Positions 33,877-43,199 of a DNA stretch of 64,000 nucleotides are shown here, piece after piece (within the stretch, counting starts at the first letter, position 1; every line of letters starts with the position of its first letter). The stretch comes from Labedaea rhizosphaerae (GTDB taxonomy: Bacteria; Actinomycetota; Actinomycetes; Mycobacteriales; Pseudonocardiaceae), in NCBI RefSeq assembly GCF_004362825.1, contig NZ_SNXZ01000009.1, positions 143,577-207,576 on the forward strand, read 5' to 3'. The notes beneath the pieces were generated by a model. The model did not search any database and was not told the DNA's origin. It saw nothing but the letters and a program-made list of their open reading frames with translations. Both the position numbers and the translations under genes were made by a program.

Positions 33877-36800
33877 TCACTGTGCATCAGGGACGAGATC
33901 CGTGCCATCCCAGACAAATCGCGCCGTGGTGACCGCGTCGTCGCCGTCGTCGCCGGTGATCAACTGGTGGATCGCGACGCCGCTGAGTTCGGCATAGGTG
34001 CACCACTCGTGGTCGGACGTCAGCACGAGGTCGAGGTCCAGCGCGGAGAGCAGCGCGAAGACCTGACCGCGGTTGTTCGTGTCGACGCCGACGAACACCT
34101 CGTCGAGCAGGATGACCCGCGGCGCCGTCGGCACCGCTTGGTAGTGCGCCGCCACGGCGGCGAACAGGGGCAGGTGCAAGGCGATGGCCTTTTCGCCGCC
34201 GGACAACGCACCGTGCAATTTCTTGGTGAGCAGTTGCCAGCCGGTGCCGTTCGCGCGATCGACCTTGACGACGAACTGGTGCCAGGTGGTGTAGTCGAAC
34301 ACCTGCGCCAGCTGCTGTTCCCAGCTTGCGGCGGTGTCGTCCGCCTTGGCCTGTTCGATCCGTTCGCGGAAGAACCGGTGCAGGGACTCGCGATCCGCGT
34401 CGTCGAGCCGGGTGGGATCTCGCAGCAGGAGCTCTCTGGCCTCCTTGGTGCCGGCGGGCAGGTCCGGCGCGACCTGCCAGACCAGCCGCACCGCCACCTT
34501 CGACGCGGTGCGGACCCGTTCGAGCCGGGCGTTCATCGCGTCGACCAGTTCGCCGGCCTGCCTGATCCGTGCCGCGAGGTGGCGGCGGGTGTCGCCGGTC
34601 AAGGTCTTGTCGAACAGCTCGCGTTCCCGGTCGGTGATGTCGTGCCTGCTTTGTTCGGCGTCCTGCTTGAGGATCGCGAGCAGTTCGGCGGCGCCGACCC
34701 GCACGCCGTCCACCACGGCGGTGAAGATCTGGATGTCCTCGTCGGTCTCCAGGTCGAGGTCGGCACGCGCGCTCAGCGACGTCCGGCATTCGTGCACCGA
34801 CTCCGAAAGCCGGTGCACGGCGTCGCCGAGGTTGTTCTGTTCGTGGGGCACGGCCGGCCAGGCGGCGGCGATGAGCCGCGCCGCATCCAGGGCAGCGCGT
34901 ACGCCCTCGGACGCCGTGAGGGTGGCGGTCACCCGGTCGAGGTCGGCGCACGCGCTGTCCACGAGAAGGGTCGTCGCCGCGAGGTGCCGGAATCGCCGTG
35001 CCGCACCGTCACGGGTGCTGGTTGCCTGGTCCCTGGCGCGCGCGTCGGCCTTGCTCCGTTCCGCGAGCACACCAGCCTGTCCGGCGAGGCCGGTGACCTT
35101 GTCACGCGCCGTCTTGAGCTCTCGGACGAGTGCTGTCGACCGCTCACGCAGTCCGCGCAGTTGGTCGAGCACCTCGCGGTAGTCCAAGCCGACTGCGCTG
35201 GCCACCACGTCGAGTTTCGCCGCGAGCCGGCGGTGGGCGCCCTCGGCCTCCTCGGCTTCCTCCTCCCGCTGCGTCGCGGCCGCGTCCGACCGCGTCGCCC
35301 GCGCTCCGGCGTCCCGGACGGTCTGCCGGGCGGCAACCAGCTCGCGGTGGCCATCGAGCCAGAGCTCGGCCTGCTCGCGGAAGGTTCCGACGGCTTGTTC
35401 GAGCGCGCTCAGCGCCGAGCGCTCGGCGGGGAGCTCGTGCTCGGCGGCGACGATCGTGAGCTCGCGCTGTGCGGCCTTGGCGCTGGACTCCCGCTGCGCC
35501 AAGGTGTCCAGGCGTTTGCGCACCGCGTTGTCCGCGACGGCCACAGTAGACTCGGCGTGCAGAAGCCGCTCCTGGGCCGCCTTGACCGGGTCGTGCGGTG
35601 GCCGGCGGGCGCGATCGCCGGCCAGCCTGGCCTCGCGTGCCTCAAGTTGGGCTTCGCGTTCGTCCAGTCCACCCAGGACGGTGTCGAGTTCGCTGACGGC
35701 TTGCCGCAGCTCGGCGATACGCCGCTGCCTCGCCCGCTCCCGGGCCGGCGCGCCGATGTGTTCGGCCTGCGCCTTGTGCCAGCTGCCCCGCAGGTTTCCC
35801 AGGCGCCAGGCGCCATCGGCGCCGATGGCCCCGGGATGGCCGTGCGGTGGGTGCTCGCCGAACGCGATCGCCGACAGCAGCCGGGTGACCACGGCCGATG
35901 TCACGGCCGTATCCGGCTCCGGCACCAGGACGTCGGACAACGACCGCCCAGGAGCCGCGGCCAGCGCCTCCGGTTCGGCGAAGATGTCGTGGCCGACCAC
36001 TTCCCCGGACACCCCGACCCAGGCGTCCAGCAGACCTGCCGACTGCAAGGCGGCTTCGATCGTGGCCTGGGCGGCGTCCGGCACCGAGTCGCGGAAGCGG
36101 ATCAACCGCCACAACGGTGCCCCGGCCATGGTGGTCCGGTCGGTCGTCCGCGTCGGCGGCGCCTGTGGTGGCAGCTCGCGCCGGTCGGCCAGCCTGGTCA
36201 GCTCGGCGGTGAGATGCTCGCGCTCGGCCAGCACCGTGGCGCGTCGCGTGGCGATGACCGTGCGATCGCGGACGAGTTCGCCTCGTACCCGCTCGCTGGC
36301 GGATTCGATGTGCGCGATCAGCTCCGTTTCGTCCTCGACGAGGTCGGCGAACAGGTCGAGGTCGGCGAACCGCAACTCCTGGCACCCGCTTGCCCACTCG
36401 CGCAAGGCAAACGTGAGTTCGTCCAGCGCCTGCTCGCACGCCTCGGCCGCCGCGACCCGGTCCTGTACCGCCTCGGCCAGCTCGTCGCGGGCGTCGTCGA
36501 GATCGGTCTCGGCCTGCTGACGGCGATCGACCGCCCTGTCGTGCTCCGCCAGCGCCTGTCGCACCAGAGCGATCTGCTGGAGGCGGCCGTGCACGGCCGC
36601 GCGCAGCAAGGGGCGCGACCTCTCGGGCTCGGTGTCCAGGGTCGCGAGGACCTCGCCCTGGACGCTGACGAGACCGGCCCTGGACGCCGCCTGGCGGGTG
36701 TCCTCGGCACGGTTGACGACGATCCGCTCCCGGGCGGCCAAGTGGCCCTCCGCAGCCCGTACCTGATCGGCATCATCCGCGGCCCGCGCCCGTTTGCCGG

Positions 36801-37923
36801 TCGCGTCGGCACGCAGGACGGCGGCGCGCTCGGCTTCCTTCTTCGTGTCCTGCCTGAGCTGGTCGAGTTCCCGGCCCTGTTGGTAGGCCTTGCTGTCGAC
36901 GAGCCCGTCGATGCGCGCCCTCGTGTCCTCTTCTTCGTGGACCAGGTTTTCCACGAGCGTCTCGGTGGCGGCCTTCTCCTGCTCGACGCGCTCGAGGTCG
37001 TCGGCGGATCGGCGTGCCGACTTGGTGAGGTTGTCCAGCTCGGTGGTCGCCGAGATCAGCGCGGCGGACGCCGCCCGGAGCACCCGCTGCGCGTAGGTGC
37101 GTTGCCTGGTCGCCAAACCGCGCGCCGCCGCGACTTCCTCGTCCATCTTGGCCAGGCGCTCCCGCTGCCGGTCGAGCCGTTCGAAACCCTCGGCCAGATC
37201 GGCGATCTCCTGCTGCCCCAACGGAGGCAGGGCGCGGGAGAGCAATGTGGACAACAGCGCCGGGTCCAGCCGCTGCGAGAGCTTCGGGGTGCGCAGCTGC
37301 AGCAGGGCAGTGATCAACGCGTCGTAGCGCTGCTCGCTCAAGCCGGGGAAGAGCGTGGTGCGCACCGCGGCGCGGTAGTCGGTCGCGTTCGCGTGCAGGG
37401 TGCCCTGCTCGCCGAGCGCCTGTTCCAGGGCGCTCCTGGTCAGCGGTGTGCTCGCGTCGGTGACCAGCGACAGCCCGTCGGGCTCGCCGATGCGCAAGGT
37501 CGTCGTGAAGTAGTCGGCGTGCGCGGTGGTCGTGTGGTTGCTCGCCTGCAGGCGGGCACCGCAGGAGAACCACCCGTCAGGGTCGCCGGGACGCTGGAAT
37601 TCCAACCACACGTAGCCGACCCTGGTGGTGCCGGAGGCGCCTTCCCCCATGAGGTTCCAGTGCATCGTGCGCTCGCCGGTGCCGAACGTCGACAGCCGGT
37701 TCGCTCGCAGGTTCGCGTCGAACAGGAACGGCAGCAGCAACTCCAGCGCCTTGGACTTGCCGGTTCCGTTCGGCCCGCGCAGCAGGAGCCTGCCCTGGTG
37801 GAATTCGAAAACCTCGTCGTAGTACCGCCAGACGTTGAGGATGCCCGCCCGCGACGGGATCCAGCGGTCGGCTCGGGCGGGCGCGGGCTCCGCGGCCCGG
37901 CGCGGCAGGTCGGTCACGGTCAC
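33877..37923 (-). CDS. jetC: Wadjet type II JetC, SMC/MukB-like ATPase (TIGR02680)
   Basis: The 1348-residue protein has an N-terminal Walker A RGPNGTGKS (49-57), long coiled-coil arms, a signature LSGGEK (1240-1245) and Walker B VILLDEVFVGVD (D1274, E1275) near the C-terminus. This is the SMC-like motor of Wadjet, a condensin-type system that recognises and cuts circular plasmid DNA. The GTG start overlaps the jetB stop (GTGA). All ATPase motifs are intact. It is the last gene of the operon; a palindrome GATGATCATC (33866-33875) follows its stop. Confidence 0.93.
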   Translation of the reverse strand: MTVTDLPRRAAEPAPARADRWIPSRAGILNVWRYYDEVFEFHQGRLLLRGPNGTGKSKALELLLPFLFDANLRANRLSTFGTGERTMHWNLMGEGASGTTRVGYVWLEFQRPGDPDGWFSCGARLQASNHTTTAHADYFTTTLRIGEPDGLSLVTDASTPLTRSALEQALGEQGTLHANATDYRAAVRTTLFPGLSEQRYDALITALLQLRTPKLSQRLDPALLSTLLSRALPPLGQQEIADLAEGFERLDRQRERLAKMDEEVAAARGLATRQRTYAQRVLRAASAALISATTELDNLTKSARRSADDLERVEQEKAATETLVENLVHEEEDTRARIDGLVDSKAYQQGRELDQLRQDTKKEAERAAVLRADATGKRARAADDADQVRAAEGHLAARERIVVNRAEDTRQAASRAGLVSVQGEVLATLDTEPERSRPLLRAAVHGRLQQIALVRQALAEHDRAVDRRQQAETDLDDARDELAEAVQDRVAAAEACEQALDELTFALREWASGCQELRFADLDLFADLVEDETELIAHIESASERVRGELVRDRTVIATRRATVLAEREHLTAELTRLADRRELPPQAPPTRTTDRTTMAGAPLWRLIRFRDSVPDAAQATIEAALQSAGLLDAWVGVSGEVVGHDIFAEPEALAAAPGRSLSDVLVPEPDTAVTSAVVTRLLSAIAFGEHPPHGHPGAIGADGAWRLGNLRGSWHKAQAEHIGAPARERARQRRIAELRQAVSELDTVLGGLDEREAQLEAREARLAGDRARRPPHDPVKAAQERLLHAESTVAVADNAVRKRLDTLAQRESSAKAAQRELTIVAAEHELPAERSALSALEQAVGTFREQAELWLDGHRELVAARQTVRDAGARATRSDAAATQREEEAEEAEGAHRRLAAKLDVVASAVGLDYREVLDQLRGLRERSTALVRELKTARDKVTGLAGQAGVLAERSKADARARDQATSTRDGAARRFRHLAATTLLVDSACADLDRVTATLTASEGVRAALDAARLIAAAWPAVPHEQNNLGDAVHRLSESVHECRTSLSARADLDLETDEDIQIFTAVVDGVRVGAAELLAILKQDAEQSRHDITDRERELFDKTLTGDTRRHLAARIRQAGELVDAMNARLERVRTASKVAVRLVWQVAPDLPAGTKEARELLLRDPTRLDDADRESLHRFFRERIEQAKADDTAASWEQQLAQVFDYTTWHQFVVKVDRANGTGWQLLTKKLHGALSGGEKAIALHLPLFAAVAAHYQAVPTAPRVILLDEVFVGVDTNNRGQVFALLSALDLDLVLTSDHEWCTYAELSGVAIHQLITGDDGDDAVTTARFVWDGTDLVPDAQ

Positions 37924-39164
37924 GAAGTGCCCTCCCCTGGATCACTGGTCCGCGTGGCGTCCACGGCATACCTCCCGGCGGCGGGCAGCGGGTGCACCAG
38001 ACCGTCGGCGACCCGGACGAGGCCGAACCCACGCAGAACGTCCAACGCCTCGGTCACGAGCGTGTGGATCCCGTTGTCACCGCGGTACCCCTTGGCCCAG
38101 CGGGGGAACTTGGCCAGCAACTCCCCCGCGATCACCCGCAGTTGCTCGATCGTCGTCACCGCATCGATGCGGTCCAGCAAGAGCAGCGCCGCGACCTTCG
38201 CGTTGCCGGCGCCATCCGGGAACCGGTGATCCGTGGCGATGGCGTCCGGGTCGACGAACATGACGCCCTCGGCACGTTCCTCGACGAGGAAGCCGCCCTC
38301 GCTCGCCGCCCGGCGCAGCAGCTGGCGTCCGGTCGGCGAGTTCAGGTAAGCCCGCTCGTCCCCGGTCAGGTCGTCGAGGTAGACGACCGGATCGTCGACG
38401 AGCCTGCGGAAGATCGAATGGCGCAGCCAGAGGTTTCGCTGGACCTCGGAGACCGGCGGAAGGTGACCGGATTGCTCGGGCGCGGCCCCGTAGCGCCGTT
38501 CGCGGGACACCGCCGACAGCAATTCGTCGAACCGCGCGGGAACCTCCTCGGCGGGTACGGCGAGCTGGGACACCCCGGTGGGCGCCGACAACAAGCGCAT
38601 GAGCAAGGTGTTGTCGACACGGTAGAGCACCTTGGCCTCCACAGCGTCCACAAAGGACTCGGTGGCACCGTCCAATACTTCGATCGTGCCGAGGTGCTCC
38701 AGCACGCGCAGGGCGTCGACGAATGCCATGCGCTCGCCGCGGACCGCGGTGACGAAGTCCGCCACGACCGGGTCGGCCGCCGTGGCGCGTGCCACCCGGT
38801 CGGCGAGCAGCCCGATGGTGGTCACCGGCACGCTGAGCAACTCGGCCGCGGCCATGCACAGCAGGACGTAACGACGGCGATCGAACGGAGCTTGCCCGGA
38901 CCGGCGGCGACGCAGCGGGCGACTCCCATCGGCCGTCGGCCGGACCTTGGCCAGCCGTGCGTACCCGAGGCGCGGCTCGACGGCCAGGTCCCATCCGCAG
39001 TAGTAGTCGAACCACTTCGTGATCGGTTCGCGCCGGCGGCGCACCAGGTCGAACTGCTCCGGCGCGCCGCGTTCGTGCAGCAGCGGGCTGACCAGCATGA
39101 TCCTGATCCCCCGGGCGACCTCGTCCCGTTCGGCGATCACGAGCTGGTTGGACAGGTTGCTCAT
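37920..39164 (-). CDS. jetB: Wadjet type II JetB (DUF2398/TIGR02678 family)
   Basis: This 414-residue protein begins SNLSNQLVIAERDEVARGIR and contains RRRYVLLCMAAAELL, AVEAKVLYRVDNTLLMRLL and GRQLLRRAASEGGFLVEE, typical of the TIGR02678 partners of TIGR02680 proteins. In Wadjet the winged-helix JetA and JetB form the kleisin-type complex with JetC. The ATG at 39164 overlaps the jetA stop (ATGA), and its end overlaps jetC, so expression is tightly linked. A longer upstream reading would run through jetA and is rejected. Confidence 0.9.
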   Translation of the reverse strand: MSNLSNQLVIAERDEVARGIRIMLVSPLLHERGAPEQFDLVRRRREPITKWFDYYCGWDLAVEPRLGYARLAKVRPTADGSRPLRRRRSGQAPFDRRRYVLLCMAAAELLSVPVTTIGLLADRVARATAADPVVADFVTAVRGERMAFVDALRVLEHLGTIEVLDGATESFVDAVEAKVLYRVDNTLLMRLLSAPTGVSQLAVPAEEVPARFDELLSAVSRERRYGAAPEQSGHLPPVSEVQRNLWLRHSIFRRLVDDPVVYLDDLTGDERAYLNSPTGRQLLRRAASEGGFLVEERAEGVMFVDPDAIATDHRFPDGAGNAKVAALLLLDRIDAVTTIEQLRVIAGELLAKFPRWAKGYRGDNGIHTLVTEALDVLRGFGLVRVADGLVHPLPAAGRYAVDATRTSDPGEGTS

Positions 39165-40702
39165 GGCGCTGCCCGCTTCCCGCGCGACTGAGCTACCCCG
39201 GACGCGCGGATCTCGATCTCGTAGTCGGGCCCGCTGAACCGGCCGCGCGGCGTGATCAGCTGGGCGATCGCCCCGTCGGCCGGGTGGCGCAGGATGATCT
39301 CGATCTTCCCGTCGGTGGTGGTCGCGCGACGGGTGCCGGACGACGTCGGGTTGCTGGCCAACGCTCGCCCGAGCAGTTCGAGGAGGCGTTCGAAGGTGCC
39401 GTGCTCGAGCCGTCCGAACGCCGAGAGGCGGACGGACCCGTGGGTGTCGAGCAGACTCCACGCCGCCTCGAGCTGGGCCCGCTCGGCGAGCGCGAGTTCC
39501 GCGCGAGCGGCCTTGATCGAGCCCACGTCACGAACCCGGCCGGTTCGGCTGAACCGCTCCGTCCGGCCCGACGACCGCAGCAGGGCCGACACCTCCACCG
39601 CCGGCGCGTCCGACCAGCTCGCCGACGTGCTCACCAGCTCCGGATCGGGGTGGCTCAGGTGTGCGTGGCGGGCCGGCGCCAGTCCGAACACCGTGGACCA
39701 GACCCGGTGCAGGTCGTCCTGGGCCGGTAGCACCGTGAACCACCGCGCGAGCTCGCGGAAGTCCGCCACCGCGCTGCTGGCTCGCCGGCGCGACTCGGTG
39801 ATCCGATCGAGCACCTGCAGCAACGTGATGATCGCGCGCCGGGCCACCAGGTGCAGCTGCTCGACCCGCGGACGGGTGCCGTCCGCGGGGAGGAACCACG
39901 CACGCAGCCCCTCCCAACGGGCATGGCGGTGGGCGAGCCACTCCGGGCCGGGATCACCACCGCCAAGCCTCGGCAGGTCGGCGCCCATGAGCGCGCGGTG
40001 GTGCAGCACGCCCACCCCGTGCGCCTCGACCCGGCCGATCCGGGTCTCGATCGACCGCGTGCGCTGGTCCAGGTTGGTGAGGAACTCCTGCAGGTAGGCC
40101 ACGGTGGCGGCTTTGACCTCGTGGAACGTCGACAGTTCGGCGCCGTCGGCACGCAGCAGCCGCTGCAACTCGCCGTTGAACTGCGTGGTGTTGGTCCGCA
40201 GCGCGTCGAGGTGCCCCTCGAGCTCCATCAGGGCGCTGAAGATCCGGCGGTCGGTGCCGGCGTCGTCGCCGAGCAGGGCGTCCAGGTCGCCGAGCCGGTC
40301 GGCGATCGCATCGAGCACGGCGGTCTGAAGCGCCCCGGCCGAGGTCAGCACGGACAGCGCGTGCAGGACGCCGGCGAACGCCGCTTCGCCCTGTCTGGTC
40401 AGGGAGTACTGAAGGTTGCGACGTTCGTACTCGCTCGCGGTGCGGTAGTTCTCCGCGTGGTTCTGGGTGACGTCGACCAGGTTCCACTCACGCAACTGGC
40501 TCAGGGCGGCGACGAGGTCGTCATCCTCGATCGCGTCGAGCCAGCCGACCGACCGGAGCCTGGCCCGCACGTCGTCCAAGCCCAGTGCGGTCTCGAGGCG
40601 TTCGTTCGCCTCACCGAAGGCCTGGAGGATGGCGATGTAGAGGCCCGCGCGGTCGCCGCTGGTGAACCGGAACATCTCCGGTGGCACGCGGATGGGCTCC
40701 AC
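39161..40702 (-). CDS. jetA: Wadjet type II JetA (DUF2397/TIGR02677 family)
   Basis: The 513-residue protein starts with the TIGR02677-like winged helix (MFRFTSGDRAGLYIAILQAF, LSQLREWNLVDV, RRNLQYSLTRQG) followed by long helices. The C-terminal part carries KIEIILRHPADGAIAQL. It should be the kleisin-type subunit joining JetB and JetC. The GTG at 40702 has a very strong GGGGGAGG site 5 bases upstream, stronger than any other in the operon, and there is a 57-base gap after jetD. jetA may thus also have its own promoter. Confidence 0.9.
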   Translation of the reverse strand: MEPIRVPPEMFRFTSGDRAGLYIAILQAFGEANERLETALGLDDVRARLRSVGWLDAIEDDDLVAALSQLREWNLVDVTQNHAENYRTASEYERRNLQYSLTRQGEAAFAGVLHALSVLTSAGALQTAVLDAIADRLGDLDALLGDDAGTDRRIFSALMELEGHLDALRTNTTQFNGELQRLLRADGAELSTFHEVKAATVAYLQEFLTNLDQRTRSIETRIGRVEAHGVGVLHHRALMGADLPRLGGGDPGPEWLAHRHARWEGLRAWFLPADGTRPRVEQLHLVARRAIITLLQVLDRITESRRRASSAVADFRELARWFTVLPAQDDLHRVWSTVFGLAPARHAHLSHPDPELVSTSASWSDAPAVEVSALLRSSGRTERFSRTGRVRDVGSIKAARAELALAERAQLEAAWSLLDTHGSVRLSAFGRLEHGTFERLLELLGRALASNPTSSGTRRATTTDGKIEIILRHPADGAIAQLITPRGRFSGPDYEIEIRASGVAQSRGKRAAP

Positions 40703-40759
40703 ACGTCCTCCCCCTCTTTCGCTCCATCATCGCGGTGCGAACCGCGTCGCGAACGAGGC

Positions 40760-41917
40760 TCACCCAGGTGACCGGTAATTGTCCAGTTCCGCCATGAGGG
40801 TCTCGGCCACGCGCTCCTCGCTGACCGTCACGTCGTGCTCGCGCAGGTGACCGGCGAGATCCGGGTCCCAGGGCGCGTCCGTTACCCGCCCCACGCTCGG
40901 ACCTGCGGGGCGCGGGCCCAGGGCGTCGAGGTAGTCGGATGCTCCCATGCGCCACGGGGTCGCCCCGGTCCGGGCGGCGACGTTGGCCGCGATGCGGATC
41001 CCCTCACCGTCGAAGTCGCCGTGGTAGCGAAGCCGGCACCCCGCCGAGGACAGCCCTTGGAGGAGCAGGACCACGGCACTGTTGGGCCACCCGGACGTGC
41101 ACACGACCGGTGGGCACCGAGTGCCGAACCGGGCGAGCGCCACCGCGACGATGCTCGGGTTCTCGAACACCCAGACGGTCTCCGGCCAACCACCGGACCA
41201 TTGCGCCGCACGTACGTGCGCGAGCGTCAACGCCGCCACGTGCCCGGCGTCAGCGCAGAGCCGGAGCATGTCGCTCACTAGGCCAGGCCCCGTCGGCCGC
41301 AGCCCCGCGACCAGCACCACCGAGGACAACTCGTCGTCGGCGACACCGGCCCGCTCCCACAGTCGGCGCCGCTCGACCACGTCGGCCGGCATCGGCACCT
41401 CGTAGATGGCGGCCAGCGCGCGCAGGACCAGAGTGGCGCAGCGGGTGCCGTCGTCGAGACCGTGCGAATCCCGCAGCGTCTGTTCGGCGAGCACCGGCAG
41501 TGGAACACCGGTGGCCGGCAGCTCCCCCAGAACCGTGAGCACCTGTTCGAGCAACGATCTGGTGCGCGCGACGGAGCCGCCGACCAGCCCCAGCTTGCGG
41601 ACGAACCCGACCCAGTCGGCCAACACGGGCTGCCCGACCACGACGGGGTGTCCGGCCAGCCAAGCCCAGAGCTCGGCGCGATCGGCGATCGCGGCCGCAC
41701 GCTGCCCGGCGCGGTCCTCGATCGGGCCCACCAGCCTGGTGACCACGTCGCGCAGTCCGTCGCCCGTTTCGGCGAGGACCTGATCGAGCTTGGCGACCGG
41801 CACCGTCACCGTCGCCGGTGGCAACCGGTCCATGCCGAGCAAGTCGGCCAGGGCCACCCGCTGGTCCTCGGTCAGCGGACCGACCCGGACCCGGGTGACC
41901 GGACGGCCGGACGACAA
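40760..41917 (-). CDS. jetD: Wadjet type II JetD nuclease (TIGR02679, DUF3323-DUF2399), N-terminus apparently frameshifted
   Basis: The body contains a Toprim-like nuclease core: FENPSIV (E252), then YHGDFDGEGIRIAAN with D301 and D303, matching the catalytic acids of the plasmid-cleaving subunit. An open frame continues upstream of the TTG at 41917 with family-like sequence (FATSLAPLWQAAHARL) but has no start codon. A GTG at 41988 (VDLEERF) lies in the neighbouring frame; one missing C near 41967 would join the two into a normal start. As written, the protein must begin at TTG 41917 and lack about 25 residues. It is the first gene here, before jetA, divergent from a GNAT gene. Confidence 0.87.
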   Translation of the reverse strand: MSSGRPVTRVRVGPLTEDQRVALADLLGMDRLPPATVTVPVAKLDQVLAETGDGLRDVVTRLVGPIEDRAGQRAAAIADRAELWAWLAGHPVVVGQPVLADWVGFVRKLGLVGGSVARTRSLLEQVLTVLGELPATGVPLPVLAEQTLRDSHGLDDGTRCATLVLRALAAIYEVPMPADVVERRRLWERAGVADDELSSVVLVAGLRPTGPGLVSDMLRLCADAGHVAALTLAHVRAAQWSGGWPETVWVFENPSIVAVALARFGTRCPPVVCTSGWPNSAVVLLLQGLSSAGCRLRYHGDFDGEGIRIAANVAARTGATPWRMGASDYLDALGPRPAGPSVGRVTDAPWDPDLAGHLREHDVTVSEERVAETLMAELDNYRSPG

Positions 41918-42063
41918 CCGGGCGTGGGCGGCCTGCCACAGCGGGGCGAGCGAGGTTGCGAACTCTCGAATCGTTCCTCCAGGTCCACGATCGGCCGGAC
42001 CCGACGATGGTTGCCTGCTCGTGCCCAGCCACGCAAGCCGGGTGGTGTTCGTAGGATCGCGGC

Positions 42064-42615
42064 ATGTCCGAGGTGGTCGTTCGCCGGCTGGCGCCGGAAT
42101 CCGCTGGGGATCGAGCCCTGATGGACTCGCTCAGCGCCCTGGTCAACGAGGTCTACGCCGAGGCCGAGCGCGGTCTCTGGCGCGACGGCGCGGATCGGAC
42201 GAGCGCCGCCGAGCTCGCCGAGATGACCGCGGCCGGGCGGATCGTGGTGGCCACAGTGGACGGCGAGGTCGTCGGCTGCGTGCGCGTCGACCGCCTCGCC
42301 GAGGACCTGGGCGAGTTCGGCATGCTGGCCGCGGATCGCCGGTGCCGGGGTGCGGGCGTCGGGCGCGAGCTGATCCGGTTCGCCGAGCAGGCGAGCCTGG
42401 CCGAGGGCTGCGCGCGGATGCAGCTCGAGTTGCTGGTGCCGCGCGAGTGGAAACACCCCAGCAAGGAGTTCGTCGCAGCCTGGTACGAGCGGCTGGGCTA
42501 CCGGCTCACGCACGTCGGCGAGCCGGCCGAGTACCTGCCGGAACTCGCACCGCTACTGGCCACGACGTGCGATTTCCGGCTCTACCACAAGGATCTCGGT
42601 CAGCGCGCCGGCTGA
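42064..42615 (+). CDS. GNAT family N-acetyltransferase
   Basis: The 183-residue protein shows the GNAT fold. A VVATVDGEVVGCVRVDRL strand pair is followed by the acetyl-CoA loop CRGAGVGRELIRFAE (the R/Q-x-x-G-x-G/A motif as RGAGVG) and a final AAWYERLGYRL. The acceptor substrate cannot be inferred. It is divergent from the Wadjet operon with about 75 bases between the likely starts, and convergent with the DUF2231 gene, with a 16-base overlap. A shared regulatory region with jetD is possible. Confidence 0.9.
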   Translation: MSEVVVRRLAPESAGDRALMDSLSALVNEVYAEAERGLWRDGADRTSAAELAEMTAAGRIVVATVDGEVVGCVRVDRLAEDLGEFGMLAADRRCRGAGVGRELIRFAEQASLAEGCARMQLELLVPREWKHPSKEFVAAWYERLGYRLTHVGEPAEYLPELAPLLATTCDFRLYHKDLGQRAG

Positions 42616-43133
42616 TCCTGGACGAAGCCCCACACCGACTTGGCGCCGGCGTCGCCGACCCGGAAGCAGTGGATGCCGGTGCCGACCGCGACGGCCACGG
42701 TGAGCACCGCCACGACGATCGAGACGGGCATCAGCCAGGACGCCACCTGCCCCGTCGCGGCCGTCTGCGTGCCCGGGCCACCCGCGTCGATCGTGGTGAG
42801 CTGGCGCCGGCGCACGACCTCGAGAGCCATCAGAGCGGCGATCAGCACGAGCAGCGGCACGACCCAGTAGATCATCATGTCGCCCAGCCGCTCGTGCTCG
42901 GCGAGCTGGGGATTGGACGGGACGCGGCGGTCGAGGTTCTCGCCGCTCTCCGTCGTCAGCGGCACGACGATCGCGTCGACCACCGCGAACCCGAGCACCA
43001 GCCACCCGAACCGCCGTCGGGCGGCAGGCCACACCGCGATGACGATGGCCCCGAGCACCGCGAGCGGCACCAGCACCACCACCACGTGCACCAGCAGGGC
43101 ATGCAGCGGTAGTCCGTTCACGAACTCGGGCAT
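42600..43133 (-). CDS. DUF2231 family membrane protein
   Basis: This 177-residue protein has four predicted membrane segments and the DUF2231 opening LPLHALLVHVVVVLVPLAVL with conserved histidines H11 and H16. A later HERLGDMMIYWV segment also fits. The family is thought to be a small cytochrome-like or redox-linked membrane protein, but its function is unknown. GGGAGG lies 6 bases before the ATG at 43133. It is a stand-alone gene. Confidence 0.88.
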   Translation of the reverse strand: MPEFVNGLPLHALLVHVVVVLVPLAVLGAIVIAVWPAARRRFGWLVLGFAVVDAIVVPLTTESGENLDRRVPSNPQLAEHERLGDMMIYWVVPLLVLIAALMALEVVRRRQLTTIDAGGPGTQTAATGQVASWLMPVSIVVAVLTVAVAVGTGIHCFRVGDAGAKSVWGFVQDQPAR

Positions 43134-43199
43134 ATCGGATCCTCCCGACTTGGCAGAGCAGCGGTCACCCGCTCACTACGCGTGGCGGTCGAGATCGGT

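Noticed and set aside
33967..38229. A plus-strand open frame of 1420 codons antisense to jetC
   Set aside because: It is the GC-rich complement of jetC, rich in Arg, Gln and Gly with no domain pattern, whereas the minus strand has all SMC-type motifs.
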